DNA of 64,000 bases from Symsagittifera roscoffensis (taxonomy: Eukaryota; Xenacoelomorpha; Acoela; Convolutidae), in NCBI RefSeq assembly GCF_963678635.1, contig NC_087071.1, forward strand, positions 22,659,194 through 22,723,193, in the 5' to 3' direction. The position numbers were made by a program, and so were the translations under genes. The notes under the pieces are model-generated. The model was not told where the DNA came from. It did not search any database and saw nothing but the letters and a program-made list of their open reading frames with translations. Positions 53,494 to 63,192 of the stretch are shown one piece after another; the stretch's first letter is position 1, and the number at the start of each line of letters is the position of its first letter.

Positions 53494-54810
53494 CATATCT
53501 ACAGGGATATCGATTCGAATCCGAGTATTCGACCCGAATACCGAGTATTCGGCACTTCGAAGCCGAATCCGAATATTAAAATTTTGAAATCCGAATATCG
53601 AATCCGAATATTTTTTTTTTTGCCGAATACCGAATAATCCAGGGTCCACTGCTAAAAAACCCGAATATTCCGAATATTGGTTTACTGTTTTGTTTCACAA
53701 TATGTTTCTGTTTTTTTTTAAGATGGCTAATGTAGAAGAGTCTGATGTCGCTGCCGAGTGCGAGTATAGAAAAGAAAAAGGAGTGGCAAAATGGCATGAA
53801 AAGTTTCTTGTGGAATATCGAGGTGGTAGAAAAACGGAAGGAAGAAAGTGCATTAAATGCAATGTTTTGATTAAGAGTATTGGGGCGTCAACGACTTCGA
53901 TGACTAAACACACGCAAGTGTGTGATAGCAAAACGGTCCAAACTGTCATTGCATCGGACCAAACTGTAATTCCTTTCAAGCGGGCTAGAGTTCAAGACGG
54001 CTTGAATGAAGTTGCTAAACTTGTATATGAAGACAATATACCAGTGTACAAAGTTGTGCGTTCTCCAACGTTACAATCATTTTTTAAGCAGCTTCACTTT
54101 AGTGAAGTCACCTACTGTTCAGTCAACAATGCGCTGGAGGTAAATTACCAAACAGCAGTACAGAAAATTAAAGATTTGATAGTAACACGTGATAAGCGAC
54201 AAATGCTCTCCTCGAGTTTTGACAAATGGACATCAGCGGACAACAAAAAGTTCATTGGAGTATATTTGTATGTTGGCGGAGAAAGCGTTTGCTTGGGTTT
54301 GATTTATTATACTGGTTTCTGTGGGGCCGAAGAAATACTCATCAATCTGAAAAAAACGCTAAGTCGTTTTGGTCTACAATTAAGAGACATTTCCTTATTT
54401 ATTAGCGACTGTGGGTCGGATGTTCAATTAGCTGGCCGCATTGCCAATGTATTTACATTCCCATGTTTGGCTCATGTTATTTAGCTCGAAAAACTGGGTT
54501 GTGAGTTGTGACTGATTTTTAACATTTACTCACTCCCGCGATTTTTACATTATTACGCAAGTCCCAGCCAATTCTACTTGAAAAATGCTATGTTCAATAC
54601 TTTTTATAGAATTTGTTGTATCAAACTTTTATGCTAAGTTTTTTGGGAAAATAACCAAATATCCGAATAGTTGTTCGAGTAGTAACATTTGGCCGAAGCC
54701 GAATCCGAATAGTAAGGGCACTATTCGGCCGAAGTCGAATATCGAATAGTTGGGCCGCGGCGAATAACGAATATCAAAAAATCCGAGTATTCGACATCCC
54801 TGCATATCTA
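53494..54810 (+). mobile_element. Truncated hAT DNA transposon with 8-bp target duplication
   Basis: The element is 53502-54802. Its left end reads CAGGGATATCGA and its right end, reverse-complemented, CAGGGATGTCGA. Exact 8-bp duplications CATATCTA flank it at 53494-53501 and 54803-54810. The ends are packed with CGAATA/TATTCG motifs in both directions. Eight-base duplications and CAGGG ends are typical of hAT elements. The internal gene is only about 250 codons, so most of the transposase is deleted. Confidence 0.9.
53723..54484 (+). pseudogene. hAT transposase, N-terminal fragment
   Basis: ATG at 53723 follows a long T run ending in AG. Residues 1 to about 65 form a BED-type zinc finger (C-x2-C, then H-x3-C). 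Residues from about 80 continue into the start of a hAT catalytic domain, with FDKWTSADNKKFIGV and SLFISDCGSDVQ-like segments matching the usual first part. It stops after 253 residues at CLAHVI, where full hAT enzymes run 600 or more, so the catalytic half and dimerisation domain are lost. Confidence 0.8.
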
Positions 54811-56040
54811 TCTTCTTAGTTTTCACCTCATCTAAAAAGCATGCCATCCCTTTTAATCTCATCCCTTCCCGTGTTGATGCATAAGAAGAGAATATCTTAT
54901 GGTTTGTCAGCATAGTCCTTATTTCATTGCGGTTCTCTCTCTCAATGAAAGTAGAGGATTCTGCCAAGTTCATGCGACTGCTCAATTCATCTGGTTGCCT
55001 CGGCGCCTCAACATTTCTTAGTCTCCCTGAAGTTTGTTCAGCGCTTCATCTTCTCTTTGTCATCGCTTCGAGAAATGCATCATGAATTGATGCACTTGCA
55101 ATTCCGAACCGCAGAGATCGAAATTATCTCGAAAATCTTCTGCGCACTGTTTCTCTGATGTTGTTTGTTCGCCAATTCACAAATCAGAGCAGTCTCTTTC
55201 AAATTGCTAGTGAGTGCGCTACCTTCTTGCCTTTGTCAGTTCCTCGGTCAGTTCTTCTTCATCAAAATGTAGCTTCATTGCCTTTATCCAAATGTCAATG
55301 CAACCGTCCGACTCATCCTTGTAACATCTTGATTTCTTGGACACTCTTTGGACTTCTCGTTATATTCATTAATTCTTGATAGACACGTCAAGAAGGTCTC
55401 TAAGGCTCGGTTGAAGGCCTCTAATGGCGTAGCTATTGTTGTTGTTGTGCTATATTTGCGTTCTGTATTGTCGATGAACTCCCGTAGTTCTGCCATTGGT
55501 GGCTCTGGGGCAAGCATTCTAGTGGAGTCGATCGGATGGGCTCTTCTGGAAGAGCTGACTGTGATGGTTAATTGGATAATACGCGTTGGCCGATTAGCCG
55601 CTCTAGGCGAATTGCTAGCTGTTTTTCCTCTTGGAACGTTTGCGGAGCTTCCAAGCATGTATCTCCAGGATGATGGATATCTTTTTCAACCGCTAACTTT
55701 TGAAATTCAGGGCGCGGCCGGCCCCAGCACAGAAATTTTTTTGAGCAAGCTTTGTATGAACCTAAGCATATGCACTGAGGAACCCAGAGCAGGCAGTTTT
55801 TTAAAACAGAGAATCTCCCTGGCAATACAAATTGGGAACGCCGCTTGCGTACTCGGAACAATAACTGATTAAACAACTTTCGACGAAATTTTTTATTTGG
55901 AACACTTGTATATTATATTTTCTCGTGTCGAGTGGCGTGTTCTTATTGAAAAAACGTAACCCGTATAGACTCTAATTGAAAAGGACTTAAACACTTGTCA
56001 TCTTCTTCTATCATTATCACTCCCATATCTAGAAAACTCC
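54811..56040. other. No gene recognised
   Basis: Overlapping frames on both strands (plus 55348-55872, minus 55658-55284 and 55876-55568) have no recognisable domain. The minus frame 55658-55284 has a helix-rich, polar composition that could be a gag or ORF1 relic, but this cannot be supported further. Confidence 0.35.
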
Positions 56041-56047
56041 AAGGATT

Positions 56048-57166
56048 TTGACTGGAATACGTGATGAAGGGACTCCTGATTGTAACCTCGGTTACTATGA
56101 TACTTTTGACCTTCTGATTAAAAAAAGGAAAAGGAAAAAATGTATCTCCAGGTGTTGCAAGTGGCTGAGCTTTACCAGCCTACTGGGTATCCACTTGACC
56201 TTTCTCCACTTGAAGTTTCACCAAAGTTTAGATTCGGTTCTTTGTTCTTTGTGCGGATCACTGGAACCTGTTCTGTCACCTCGGGTTCCTTTCACAGAAT
56301 TCATAAGATCAACAAGTTTGCTCTTTGTGGCCGGAATTCGATCCGTCTTTCCATCATGTTTACAGAAATGCTCTCATTTATTGTTCAGTGGCTCCTATAG
56401 TGGTATTTATTTTGATGATAATGTTATTCCTCCTGCTCTTGTACATAAAGATTTGGGGTTAGTCATAACAAGTAACCTCGACTGGACACTCCACATTACT
56501 ACTATCATTAATAGTGCCATGCGAGTTTTCCAAATGGTGAAACGTAGCTCACCTTTCTTGCCGGTATTCAGTAAGCTGAACATCTACAAGAGTATGATTC
56601 TTCCCAAGCTGCTTTATAGCTCGAGTGCATTCGGTCTTAACGTTACAGGAATGAAGCGAATTGAAGGCTTTCAAAGAAAGGTATGCCGATGGATAACACC
56701 AGGCATGAATTACAAAGACGCTTTGAAATTTCTTAATATCTTACCTTTGCCTTTCTTTATTCAGCTTAATGACTTACTGCTTTACAACAAAATTTTAACT
56801 GGTCGTTATGATTATGATTTTTCTGATGTAATATCACCATTGTCTACCAGAAGCTGTCGGTCCGCTTCGTTCCAGGTGACTCGGCCAAGGAGAAGACAAT
56901 GTGAACACAACTTCCTGTTCAGAACTGCACGCTTAATTTCTCTAGCACCGCCTATCATTGACGTCTTCAACAGTGACGGGTTTAAGAGTCGCTGTCTCAA
57001 ATGGATGTGGCGCTACTTTGACCAATATTTCAATCCTGACAACTCATGTACCTGGAAACTCTACTGTGACTGTACCCGGAACAACTGTAGACTCATTTCC
57101 AATCGACTTACTTAGGGGAAAACCCCTTGCAACTCTGTTGCTAAATCTATAATAATAATAATAATG
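56048..57166 (+). pseudogene. 3' end of a LINE (RT thumb and C-terminal domain)
   Basis: A 355-codon frame ends at 57115. From about residue 125 on it shows the segment that follows the YADD motif in CR1/Jockey-type LINEs: KDLGLVITSNLDW near residue 138, then an ILPKLLY helix, the RIEGFQRKVCRWI motif and a C-terminal Cys-containing tail. The catalytic RT motifs are missing, so the copy is 5'-truncated. An (AAT)n run at 57149-57164 marks the 3' tail of the insertion. It is a different LINE from the one at 48-52 kb. Confidence 0.75.
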
Positions 57167-57910
57167 TCATCAGGCCTGCTTTCGAGAGCCCATAATGTCT
57201 GCTCTTGTTAATATCGGTGAAGCCCCATATTTTCTCTCCCTATATTCAAGGGTCATCTTCAATTGGCTCTTAGCAAGACAATCATCTGTTTTCTCAATTA
57301 ATTATTTATTTTTCTGACTGTTTTCATTTCTGGTCCAACGCCTATTTTCCTGAAAAATGCCCGTTCCATTTAGACTGCTCTTTCAAGATCACTCATTCTT
57401 ATTCAAACCTGTTGCTTTTGTTCACCCATCTTGCCCATGATCATTGTCAATGCTTCGTCCATAGATATCCCCTCACCAATCAAGAGCCTTATGAGAAGTG
57501 TTGTTCTCAATTTTCTTATGGGCAGCTAAAAGACTCCTGCCCCATCCCTAAATGTTGAAGGTTTCTCGTAATCCGCTTCTTCTTCTTCTTTTAGAGTCAT
57601 TTCTGGACTACTTGCTGAAATCATGATTACACCAGCATAGTTGTTTAATGCACTGGTTGTGGAAAAATCACTGGGTTACTGCATATCATTCTATCTGTGC
57701 TGATCATCTGGACTATTAAATAATGCTCTGAATGGCCATTTTTTGTTTTCACAGGAACTTTCTCCTTTCGAGTTGAACTTTCGAAACTTAATTGCAATCT
57801 GTAGTCTTCCTGATCGTCCTCTTCTTTTAAAAGGGCACATGTTTCCCACAGTATTTTTCAAATTCTCGGAAAACGAAGAAGAACCCTTCTGTGTCTCTGG
57901 AGTTTCATTA
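57167..57910. other. No gene recognised
   Basis: Unassigned DNA between two LINE insertions, with short broken frames. The minus-strand frame running down from the 122-bp repeat is low in stops and may be the remainder of the decayed sequence into which the next LINE inserted. Confidence 0.4.
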
Positions 57911-58032
57911 TCATTGTGAAGTCCGTGTATGAACTCTTAACCGCTGGTTTTTCTTTTTTCGCAGAGCTGCGACATTTTTTCTCGTTCCCGTGTTTCAGAG
58001 TAGCAAAACATCGTCCCTGCTCTACTGGAATT
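57911..58032. repeat. 122-bp direct repeat flanking the LINE (left copy)
   Basis: It is identical over 122 bp to 61558-61679. Sequence outside both copies differs at once. The left copy abuts the LINE's 3' terminus, so the repeat is best explained as a long target-site duplication. Confidence 0.9.
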
Positions 58033-61000
58033 CTGTTCTGTTCTGTTTCCCATTTACGCCCCTCGGGGGGCCTTGGGTGGTTCTTTCTGGCACTTCCTCT
58101 CATGTCTGGCTAGGTTATTAGCAGTGATCCAGGCTCCGCAGGATCCACACTCTTTCCTCCCCCTGGTCCCCGTGTACCTGTTACCTCCCGTCTCCCTTGC
58201 CGCCGTGTTCCCTACCGTTCCACTCCCTCCTCCGCAACTCCTCCTATGACTCGCCATATTACCCCTTGTTACCGTCACCGCGCGGTCCCCACACCTACCC
58301 ATCTGGTCCCCCTTACAGCTCTTTCTGTGGTTTGTTAAGTTGTGCTTCTCCGCGAAAGTTCTGTTGCATCTGTCGCATTTAAACACCCTCTCCTGTATCC
58401 TGTGAACTCGTCGTTCATGCTGCACTAGACCTCCTTTCGTTTTACAAATTCGTCCGCATCCCTCCCACCTGCATGTTAAGTTTTCTCCCTGATACCTCGC
58501 CTGGCTCCTTCTAGGTTTCTCCCCTCCCCTGTATCTGCACATTTCACTCTCCCATTTCTCTAGCGCTTCTTTTCTCCTTTTCACTGTCGCCTTCCATTTT
58601 TTCCGGTCCTGTGTTAAATTTTCTATATTCGTCCAGTCCTCTCCCGCTTCCCTTATGAGTCGCCTCCAGTAATTAACCACGCCTCCATTTAACCTACCCT
58701 GTTGTGTTCTCTCGTTTGTCCAGTGCCCTAGTATAACTTTTTTAGTTGTCCTGTTGTTGCTCATCCGAAGGACGTGGCCCATCCTTTCCAACGCCCGCGT
58801 CTCTATTTTTGTTCTGATAGATGTTATCCCCAGAACCCTGCGTATCTCGAAACTATTGACCCCCTCTCTTTCCATTCGCAAGAGTGTTAAACCTCTCCCC
58901 TCATTCCATATCCACCGGTAGCATTTATCCGCCATGCTCTGCATCTTCGCCATATCAGTCACTGTCCATGCTCTTGCACTGCAGTCAAATAGCATTGTTG
59001 ATTCGACCACTGCCTGTACAATAATTGCCTTCGTTCGTTTACTGACCTTTGCTTTCCACAACCACCTTCTTACTTTTGACCACGCCCAGTATCCCCTTTT
59101 AATCCTCGCTGCCCTGTCCTGCTTCCTCCCTATTAGCGTCCCTAACATCCTCGTACAATTCGCTGTCTCGCTTCCAAAAGCTATGTATTCCTCTTTTCCG
59201 TTGTGACATTTTTCCTCGAACTTCATCATTTCCGCCTTGACCGTTTCTTTGCCGAACGCTAATTCTTCCGTCCAGCCCAGGAGAGTTGAGTCGTCTGCGA
59301 AAAGGGACTCTTCTAATCGAAAGACTTCCTGGGTGCTGCTCCTTAAGGCCCTCTTTACTTCTATTGGAGGGAGACTATTACCTGGTCCCCACGACCATTC
59401 TAAACCGCACTCTTCGCCTATCTCCTCCGCTTTTTCTCTTCGTTTTTTGGCAGCTAACCGCATCGCCTGTGCGTGATACACATTGAAAAGTATCGGAGAT
59501 GTAGCGCAACCCTCCCGTAGACCTCGTACTGGTAACCATTCCTCGCTTAGTTCCCCTCGACCCTTAACTTTGTATTTCGTTCCTTCATGCAGGTTTTTCA
59601 AGACCTCTATCACACCCTCTGTCATTCCTAAGTTTTCCAAAACCATCCACAATAAGGGCCTGTTGACTCGGGGGTATGCTTTTGTTATATCTAACAGTAC
59701 AGCTCCCGGTCTGTTCCCGGTCGTCTCCGCCTTCCCAAATACCCTCCTTGTTTCCTCATCTATTCTCAGTATGATTTGCGTTGCGTCACAGGTCGATCGT
59801 CCTTCTCTGAAACCATTTTGATTCTCACCACATGCCTCTATCTTCTCCGCCCATTTTCTAATCCTACTCGCTAGTATCCTTGCCATTATCCTGCTCAACA
59901 CCGGGAGTAGGCACACACCCCTGTAGTTGTCTAGTTCATTTCTAGCTCCTTTCTTATGTAGGGGTATGACCCATCCTTCCTTAGCTTTGTCGGCCCAGTT
60001 CTCAACCGGTGTGGCTAATTGTTCCAACATGCATTGGTATAGTTCTTTCCGGGTGTCTATACTTAAGGCTTTCACTGCGCTAACACTTACATTGTCTACT
60101 CCTGCCGCTCCGTCTTTCATGTTCGCCAGTTCTCGTTCGAATTCCACGAAGGTTATTGCTTCTTCCATCTCTTCCGCTGCTGCCTTTGCCTCTGGAGAGT
60201 CCTTAATTTCTGTTGACGATGCCGTTCTCATTATCTCTATGACGTCCCGCTCGTATCTGTCTTCCGAGACTTTCATGAAGTGTCGTCTGAACTCTTCTGG
60301 CGAAAAAAATTCTTCTTCTATGTTCTGGAGGTCTTTCCCCCCTAAGTACCTTAGTGTCTACCAGTTTAAGCCACCACTCTTCTTCCCATCTTCTTTTAGC
60401 CTTCTTGTACTCTTTCCTGACCTCCTGCCTTTGTATTTTAAAGTTTTCCGTTCGTGTTCGTTCAAAACTCTTCGTAAGTGCCCCGATCCTCCGTTTGAAC
60501 CCCTGTATTTCTTCTAAATGCGTATCCAGCCATGGACTCAGTGCTTTCTTTTCTTTAAATCCGCACACTTCTGTACCCGCTTCATTAATCAGGTTGATTA
60601 GGCGTTCACTTTCCTCACCCGTACCCTGTTGCTCTCTTTTACCGTCTACTGTCGATGCGAATGCTTGCCGGATTGATCCATCTCGAAGAGCTTCCCAGTT
60701 TATTTTCCTTTGAGTCTCACTTTTCCTATTTGCCTTCGCCCCCTTCCTTCTCCAGACCTCCGTGCATTTCGGCCTGTGGTCCGATAGAGATGTACCCGCT
60801 ATTACCGTGTTTATACTCTTCACTACCCTGCTCCGGTCTTTTTTCTTCACCATGAATCCGTCAATTTCGTGCCATGTTCTTCTTCCTGGGCACTTCCAGG
60901 TTCCCCTCCTGTTGTGCCTAAAGAAGGAGCTAGTCCAGGTTAACCCCTGTTCGTGACACCATTCTATTAGATCCCTCCCCGCCGCGTTGGTCCTACCCAG

Positions 61001-61557
61001 TCCGAATGGTCCTACCGCGTCATCTTCTTCCCTCTGGGAGGTGTCCCCTACACTGGAGTTGAAGTCGCCTCCTAGTACTAGCTTTTTTGCGCCACATCTA
61101 ATCATTTCGTTTAGCTCTTCTCTATACGTATCGAAATCCCGTCTATCGCTATTCCAAAGGGGCTGGTATGTCGCTACAAACTTGATTTGGTTGACCTCTA
61201 CTGCCGAACTCCTGTCCCCGCATGTCCTCTTGCATCCTTGGTCTCTCCAATCTAGCGCCCATTCGTCTCGGAGTATTATCCCGCTTCTTTTGCCGTGTAT
61301 AAGGACCCCAAACATGTCTTTTGCTTTAATCCATTTCATTCCTTCCTCCTTTTCCCTCAGTTCGGACAGTAATACCACTTCCGCGTTACTCTTGCTTATA
61401 CATCTTAGGATTTCTGCAAAACGATTCCGTCTAGGGAACGAGACTCTCGCCCCCTGTATGTTCCACGTCCATACCCTTGTTGCTTTACCTTTCCCCTTCG
61501 TCTTTGCTTCCCTTTCCCTCTTTTCTGCTCTGGTCTTTTGCACCTTCTCCCTACGTT
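58033..61557 (-). mobile_element. Young LINE with endonuclease, RT and C-terminal zinc fingers
   Basis: The element occupies the space between the two 122-bp repeats (3,525 bp). Its 3' UTR is only 21 nt after the TAA (58054) and ends in short ACAGA repeats, as many LINEs end in short tandem repeats. The 5' end falls at the first codons of the endonuclease ORF. The codon use is far more GC-rich than the flanks. Two frames, endonuclease and RT, overlap at 60203-60276 and need one shift to join. APE-type endonuclease plus RT plus C-terminal C2H2-like fingers is an uncommon order; the clade was not determined. Confidence 0.85.
58054..60276 (-). CDS. LINE reverse transcriptase with C-terminal zinc fingers (740 aa)
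   Basis: RT motifs in order: WVIPLHKKG (102-110), NYRGVCLLP (117-125), NGFREGRST (154-162), LLDITKAY with catalytic Asp 196, REGCATSPILFN (254-265) and FADD (326-329). A thumb/connection with ALERMGHVLRM follows. Near the C-terminus are three Cys/His modules at about 602-625 (C-x4-C...H-x4-H), 634-654 (C-x2-C...H-x3-C) and 710-729 (C-x2-C...H-x3-C), a nucleic-acid-binding tail like the fingers of some other LINEs. The frame is open upstream of the listed ATG to about 60350, and the sequence there also looks coding, so the ATG at 60276 is probably not the natural start. The protein was probably one ORF with the endonuclease. Confidence 0.85.
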   Translation of the reverse strand: MKVSEDRYERDVIEIMRTASSTEIKDSPEAKAAAEEMEEAITFVEFERELANMKDGAAGVDNVSVSAVKALSIDTRKELYQCMLEQLATPVENWADKAKEGWVIPLHKKGARNELDNYRGVCLLPVLSRIMARILASRIRKWAEKIEACGENQNGFREGRSTCDATQIILRIDEETRRVFGKAETTGNRPGAVLLDITKAYPRVNRPLLWMVLENLGMTEGVIEVLKNLHEGTKYKVKGRGELSEEWLPVRGLREGCATSPILFNVYHAQAMRLAAKKRREKAEEIGEECGLEWSWGPGNSLPPIEVKRALRSSTQEVFRLEESLFADDSTLLGWTEELAFGKETVKAEMMKFEEKCHNGKEEYIAFGSETANCTRMLGTLIGRKQDRAARIKRGYWAWSKVRRWLWKAKVSKRTKAIIVQAVVESTMLFDCSARAWTVTDMAKMQSMADKCYRWIWNEGRGLTLLRMEREGVNSFEIRRVLGITSIRTKIETRALERMGHVLRMSNNRTTKKVILGHWTNERTQQGRLNGGVVNYWRRLIREAGEDWTNIENLTQDRKKWKATVKRRKEALEKWESEMCRYRGGEKPRRSQARYQGENLTCRWEGCGRICKTKGGLVQHERRVHRIQERVFKCDRCNRTFAEKHNLTNHRKSCKGDQMGRCGDRAVTVTRGNMASHRRSCGGGSGTVGNTAARETGGNRYTGTRGRKECGSCGAWITANNLARHERKCQKEPPKAPRGA

Positions 61558-61693
61558 TCATTGTGAAGTCCGTGTATGAACTCTTAACCGCTGGTTTTTC
61601 TTTTTTCGCAGAGCTGCGACATTTTTTCTCGTTCCCGTGTTTCAGAGTAGCAAAACATCGTCCCTGCTCTACTGGAATTGACTGAAACATCAA
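60203..61693 (-). CDS. LINE APE-type endonuclease frame
   Basis: Endonuclease motifs are all visible: WNIQG (77-81), LSELRE (near 115), GGDFNSS (near 209), HEIDGF (near 280) and SDHRP (near 302), so the domain looks catalytically complete. The linker after it is basic and helical. The first about 45 codons, including the listed start, come from the 122-bp flanking repeat rather than from the element. The last about 50 codons run in a frame that leaves the true protein. The join to the RT frame lies in about 60300-60355 and needs a one-base shift there. It is either a recent indel or a programmed shift. Confidence 0.8.
   Translation of the reverse strand: MMFQSIPVEQGRCFATLKHGNEKKCRSSAKKEKPAVKSSYTDFTMKRREKVQKTRAEKREREAKTKGKGKATRVWTWNIQGARVSFPRRNRFAEILRCISKSNAEVVLLSELREKEEGMKWIKAKDMFGVLIHGKRSGIILRDEWALDWRDQGCKRTCGDRSSAVEVNQIKFVATYQPLWNSDRRDFDTYREELNEMIRCGAKKLVLGGDFNSSVGDTSQREEDDAVGPFGLGRTNAAGRDLIEWCHEQGLTWTSSFFRHNRRGTWKCPGRRTWHEIDGFMVKKKDRSRVVKSINTVIAGTSLSDHRPKCTEVWRRKGAKANRKSETQRKINWEALRDGSIRQAFASTVDGKREQQGTGEESERLINLINEAGTEVCGFKEKKALSPWLDTHLEEIQGFKRRIGALTKSFERTRTENFKIQRQEVRKEYKKAKRRWEEEWWLKLVDTKVLRGERPPEHRRRIFFARRVQTTLHESLGRQIRAGRHRDNENGIVNRN
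61558..61679. repeat. 122-bp direct repeat flanking the LINE (right copy)
   Basis: Identical to 57911-58032. On the minus strand it supplies an ATG in frame with the endonuclease ORF at its very edge, so the inserted element is fused to target-derived sequence. Confidence 0.9.
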
Positions 61694-62032
61694 TCGTCTC
61701 CTCCTGGTTTCATAGTTCCTATGTTCTTCAGGATTTTCAACATTGACTGGTTTGCAGTGTATTTCTACTTATTGTCGTTCCAATTTCTTCTTGTCTTCAG
61801 AGATCTTCTGATATCTGGTTTCGACCATTTATTATTAAACTTTCTTCTACTTCTTGCTTCAATCCATTCGGTTTTTGCCACTAAAGGATCAGACATTGAG
61901 GTTCTCATCTGTTTCGTTATGATTTTGATTGAGCTGTCGCTCTTTTTAGGTACTCTTGACTTGTCTAGACTCATTTCAAAGTATTGCTTGGTTGCCCTTT
62001 TACTCAGGTAAATTATCAACTGTTTCGTATTA
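61680..62032. other. Short unassigned stretch
   Basis: A 93-codon minus-strand frame (62046-61765) has a protein-like, basic composition (EWIEARSRRKFNNKWSKP-type segment) but no recognised domain. It may be the upstream part of the decayed sequence hit by the LINE. Confidence 0.35.
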
Positions 62033-63192
62033 TTTAGAGATAACACTAAAAACGCGATAATATCTTAAACCTTCAAAGGTACCTTATTTGCACTACACTG
62101 AAAAGCTCAATTTTTGATTTGAAACACTTAACAGTTCTGGGTCCGAAAGTGCCAGATTTCCTCATCTGCGCTTAATTTTTTAATCCGCGTGAAAAAGTAA
62201 TATACAGCCGTTTAGTAAAATTTTCACACGGATTATTTTGATGTTCCACATCGCGTGTATTTTTTTAATACTGCGATTGATTGATTTATCGAAAAAGAGT
62301 TCACTCCGTTTCAACCCCTTATGCTGATCGAAAAATCTTGCATTTACAGACCCGGATTACAATGGTAAGTCTTTGATACCATACTTCCATCCAGGTACCC
62401 CACTCTATCCATGAATATGAAACAATTTGGTTCCTGCACATCGAAGTCTGAGCTCCTGCAGAGACAGAGTTATCGAGACAAAGCTGAGTGGCGTCTAAAT
62501 GAGGCTCAACATATACGCAGGCGCTTTGAAATGAAACTCCGTTGTGCAAGTTTTTTCTTCAGTTTTTGAGAAAAAACTTTTAGAGATAACACTAAAAAAG
62601 AGATAATATCTTAAACCTTCAAAGGTACCTTATTTGCACTAGACTGAAAAGCTCAATTTTCGATTTGAAGCACTTACCAGTTCTAGGTCCGAAAATGCCA
62701 GATTTCCTCATCTGCGTTTAATTTTTCAATCCGCGTGAAAAAGTAATATACAGCCGTTTAGTAAAGTTTTCACACAGATTTTTTTGATGTTTCACATCGC
62801 GTGTAATTTTTTTTAACTGCGTTTGATTTCTCGAGAAAGAGTTCACTCCGTTGCAACCCCTTATGCTGATGGAAAAATCTTGCATTTTCAGACCCGGATT
62901 ACAATGGTAAGTCTTTGATACCATACTTCTATCCAGGTACCCCACACTATCCCTGAATATGAAACAATTTGGTTCCCGCACAACGAAGTCGTGGTTCCCG
63001 CTAACGAAGCACAATGTGGTTCCCGCACAGAGACAGAGTTATCGAGAAAAAGCTGAGTGGCGTTTAAATGAGGCTCAACGTATACGCAGGCGCTTTTAAA
63101 TGAAATTCCATTGTGCAAGTTTTTTCTTCAGTTTTCGAGGAAAAACTTTTAGAGATAACACTAAAAAAGCGATAATATCTTAAACCTTCAAA
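62033..63192. repeat. Tandem repeat, about 2.1 copies of 545-569 bp
   Basis: Copies begin with TTAGAGATAACACTAAAAA at about 62034, 62579 and 63149. Copy 1 and copy 2 are closely similar throughout (AAACCTTCAAAGGTACC, CCGCGTGAAAAAGTAATATACAGCCG, GACCCGGATTACAATGGTAAGTC). Copy 2 carries an extra short duplication around GTGGTTCCCGC. Copy 3 is cut after TAAACCTTCAAAG at 63192 by the next element. The small minus-strand frames inside are repeated with it and are not supported as genes. Confidence 0.8.

Noticed and set aside
57911..61679. The 122-bp repeats as LTRs of a small LTR element
   Set aside because: The interior is a non-LTR element with APE endonuclease and a repeat-tailed 3' end; the repeats lack TG...CA ends, primer site and polypurine tract.
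58934..61685. Plus-strand ORFs up to 232 codons across the young LINE
   Set aside because: They are antisense to the endonuclease and RT, which carry all expected motifs.
62319..63118. Two similar 76-codon minus ORFs, which could look like a gene pair
   Set aside because: They sit in the tandem repeat at the same place, differ by indels and lack any domain.
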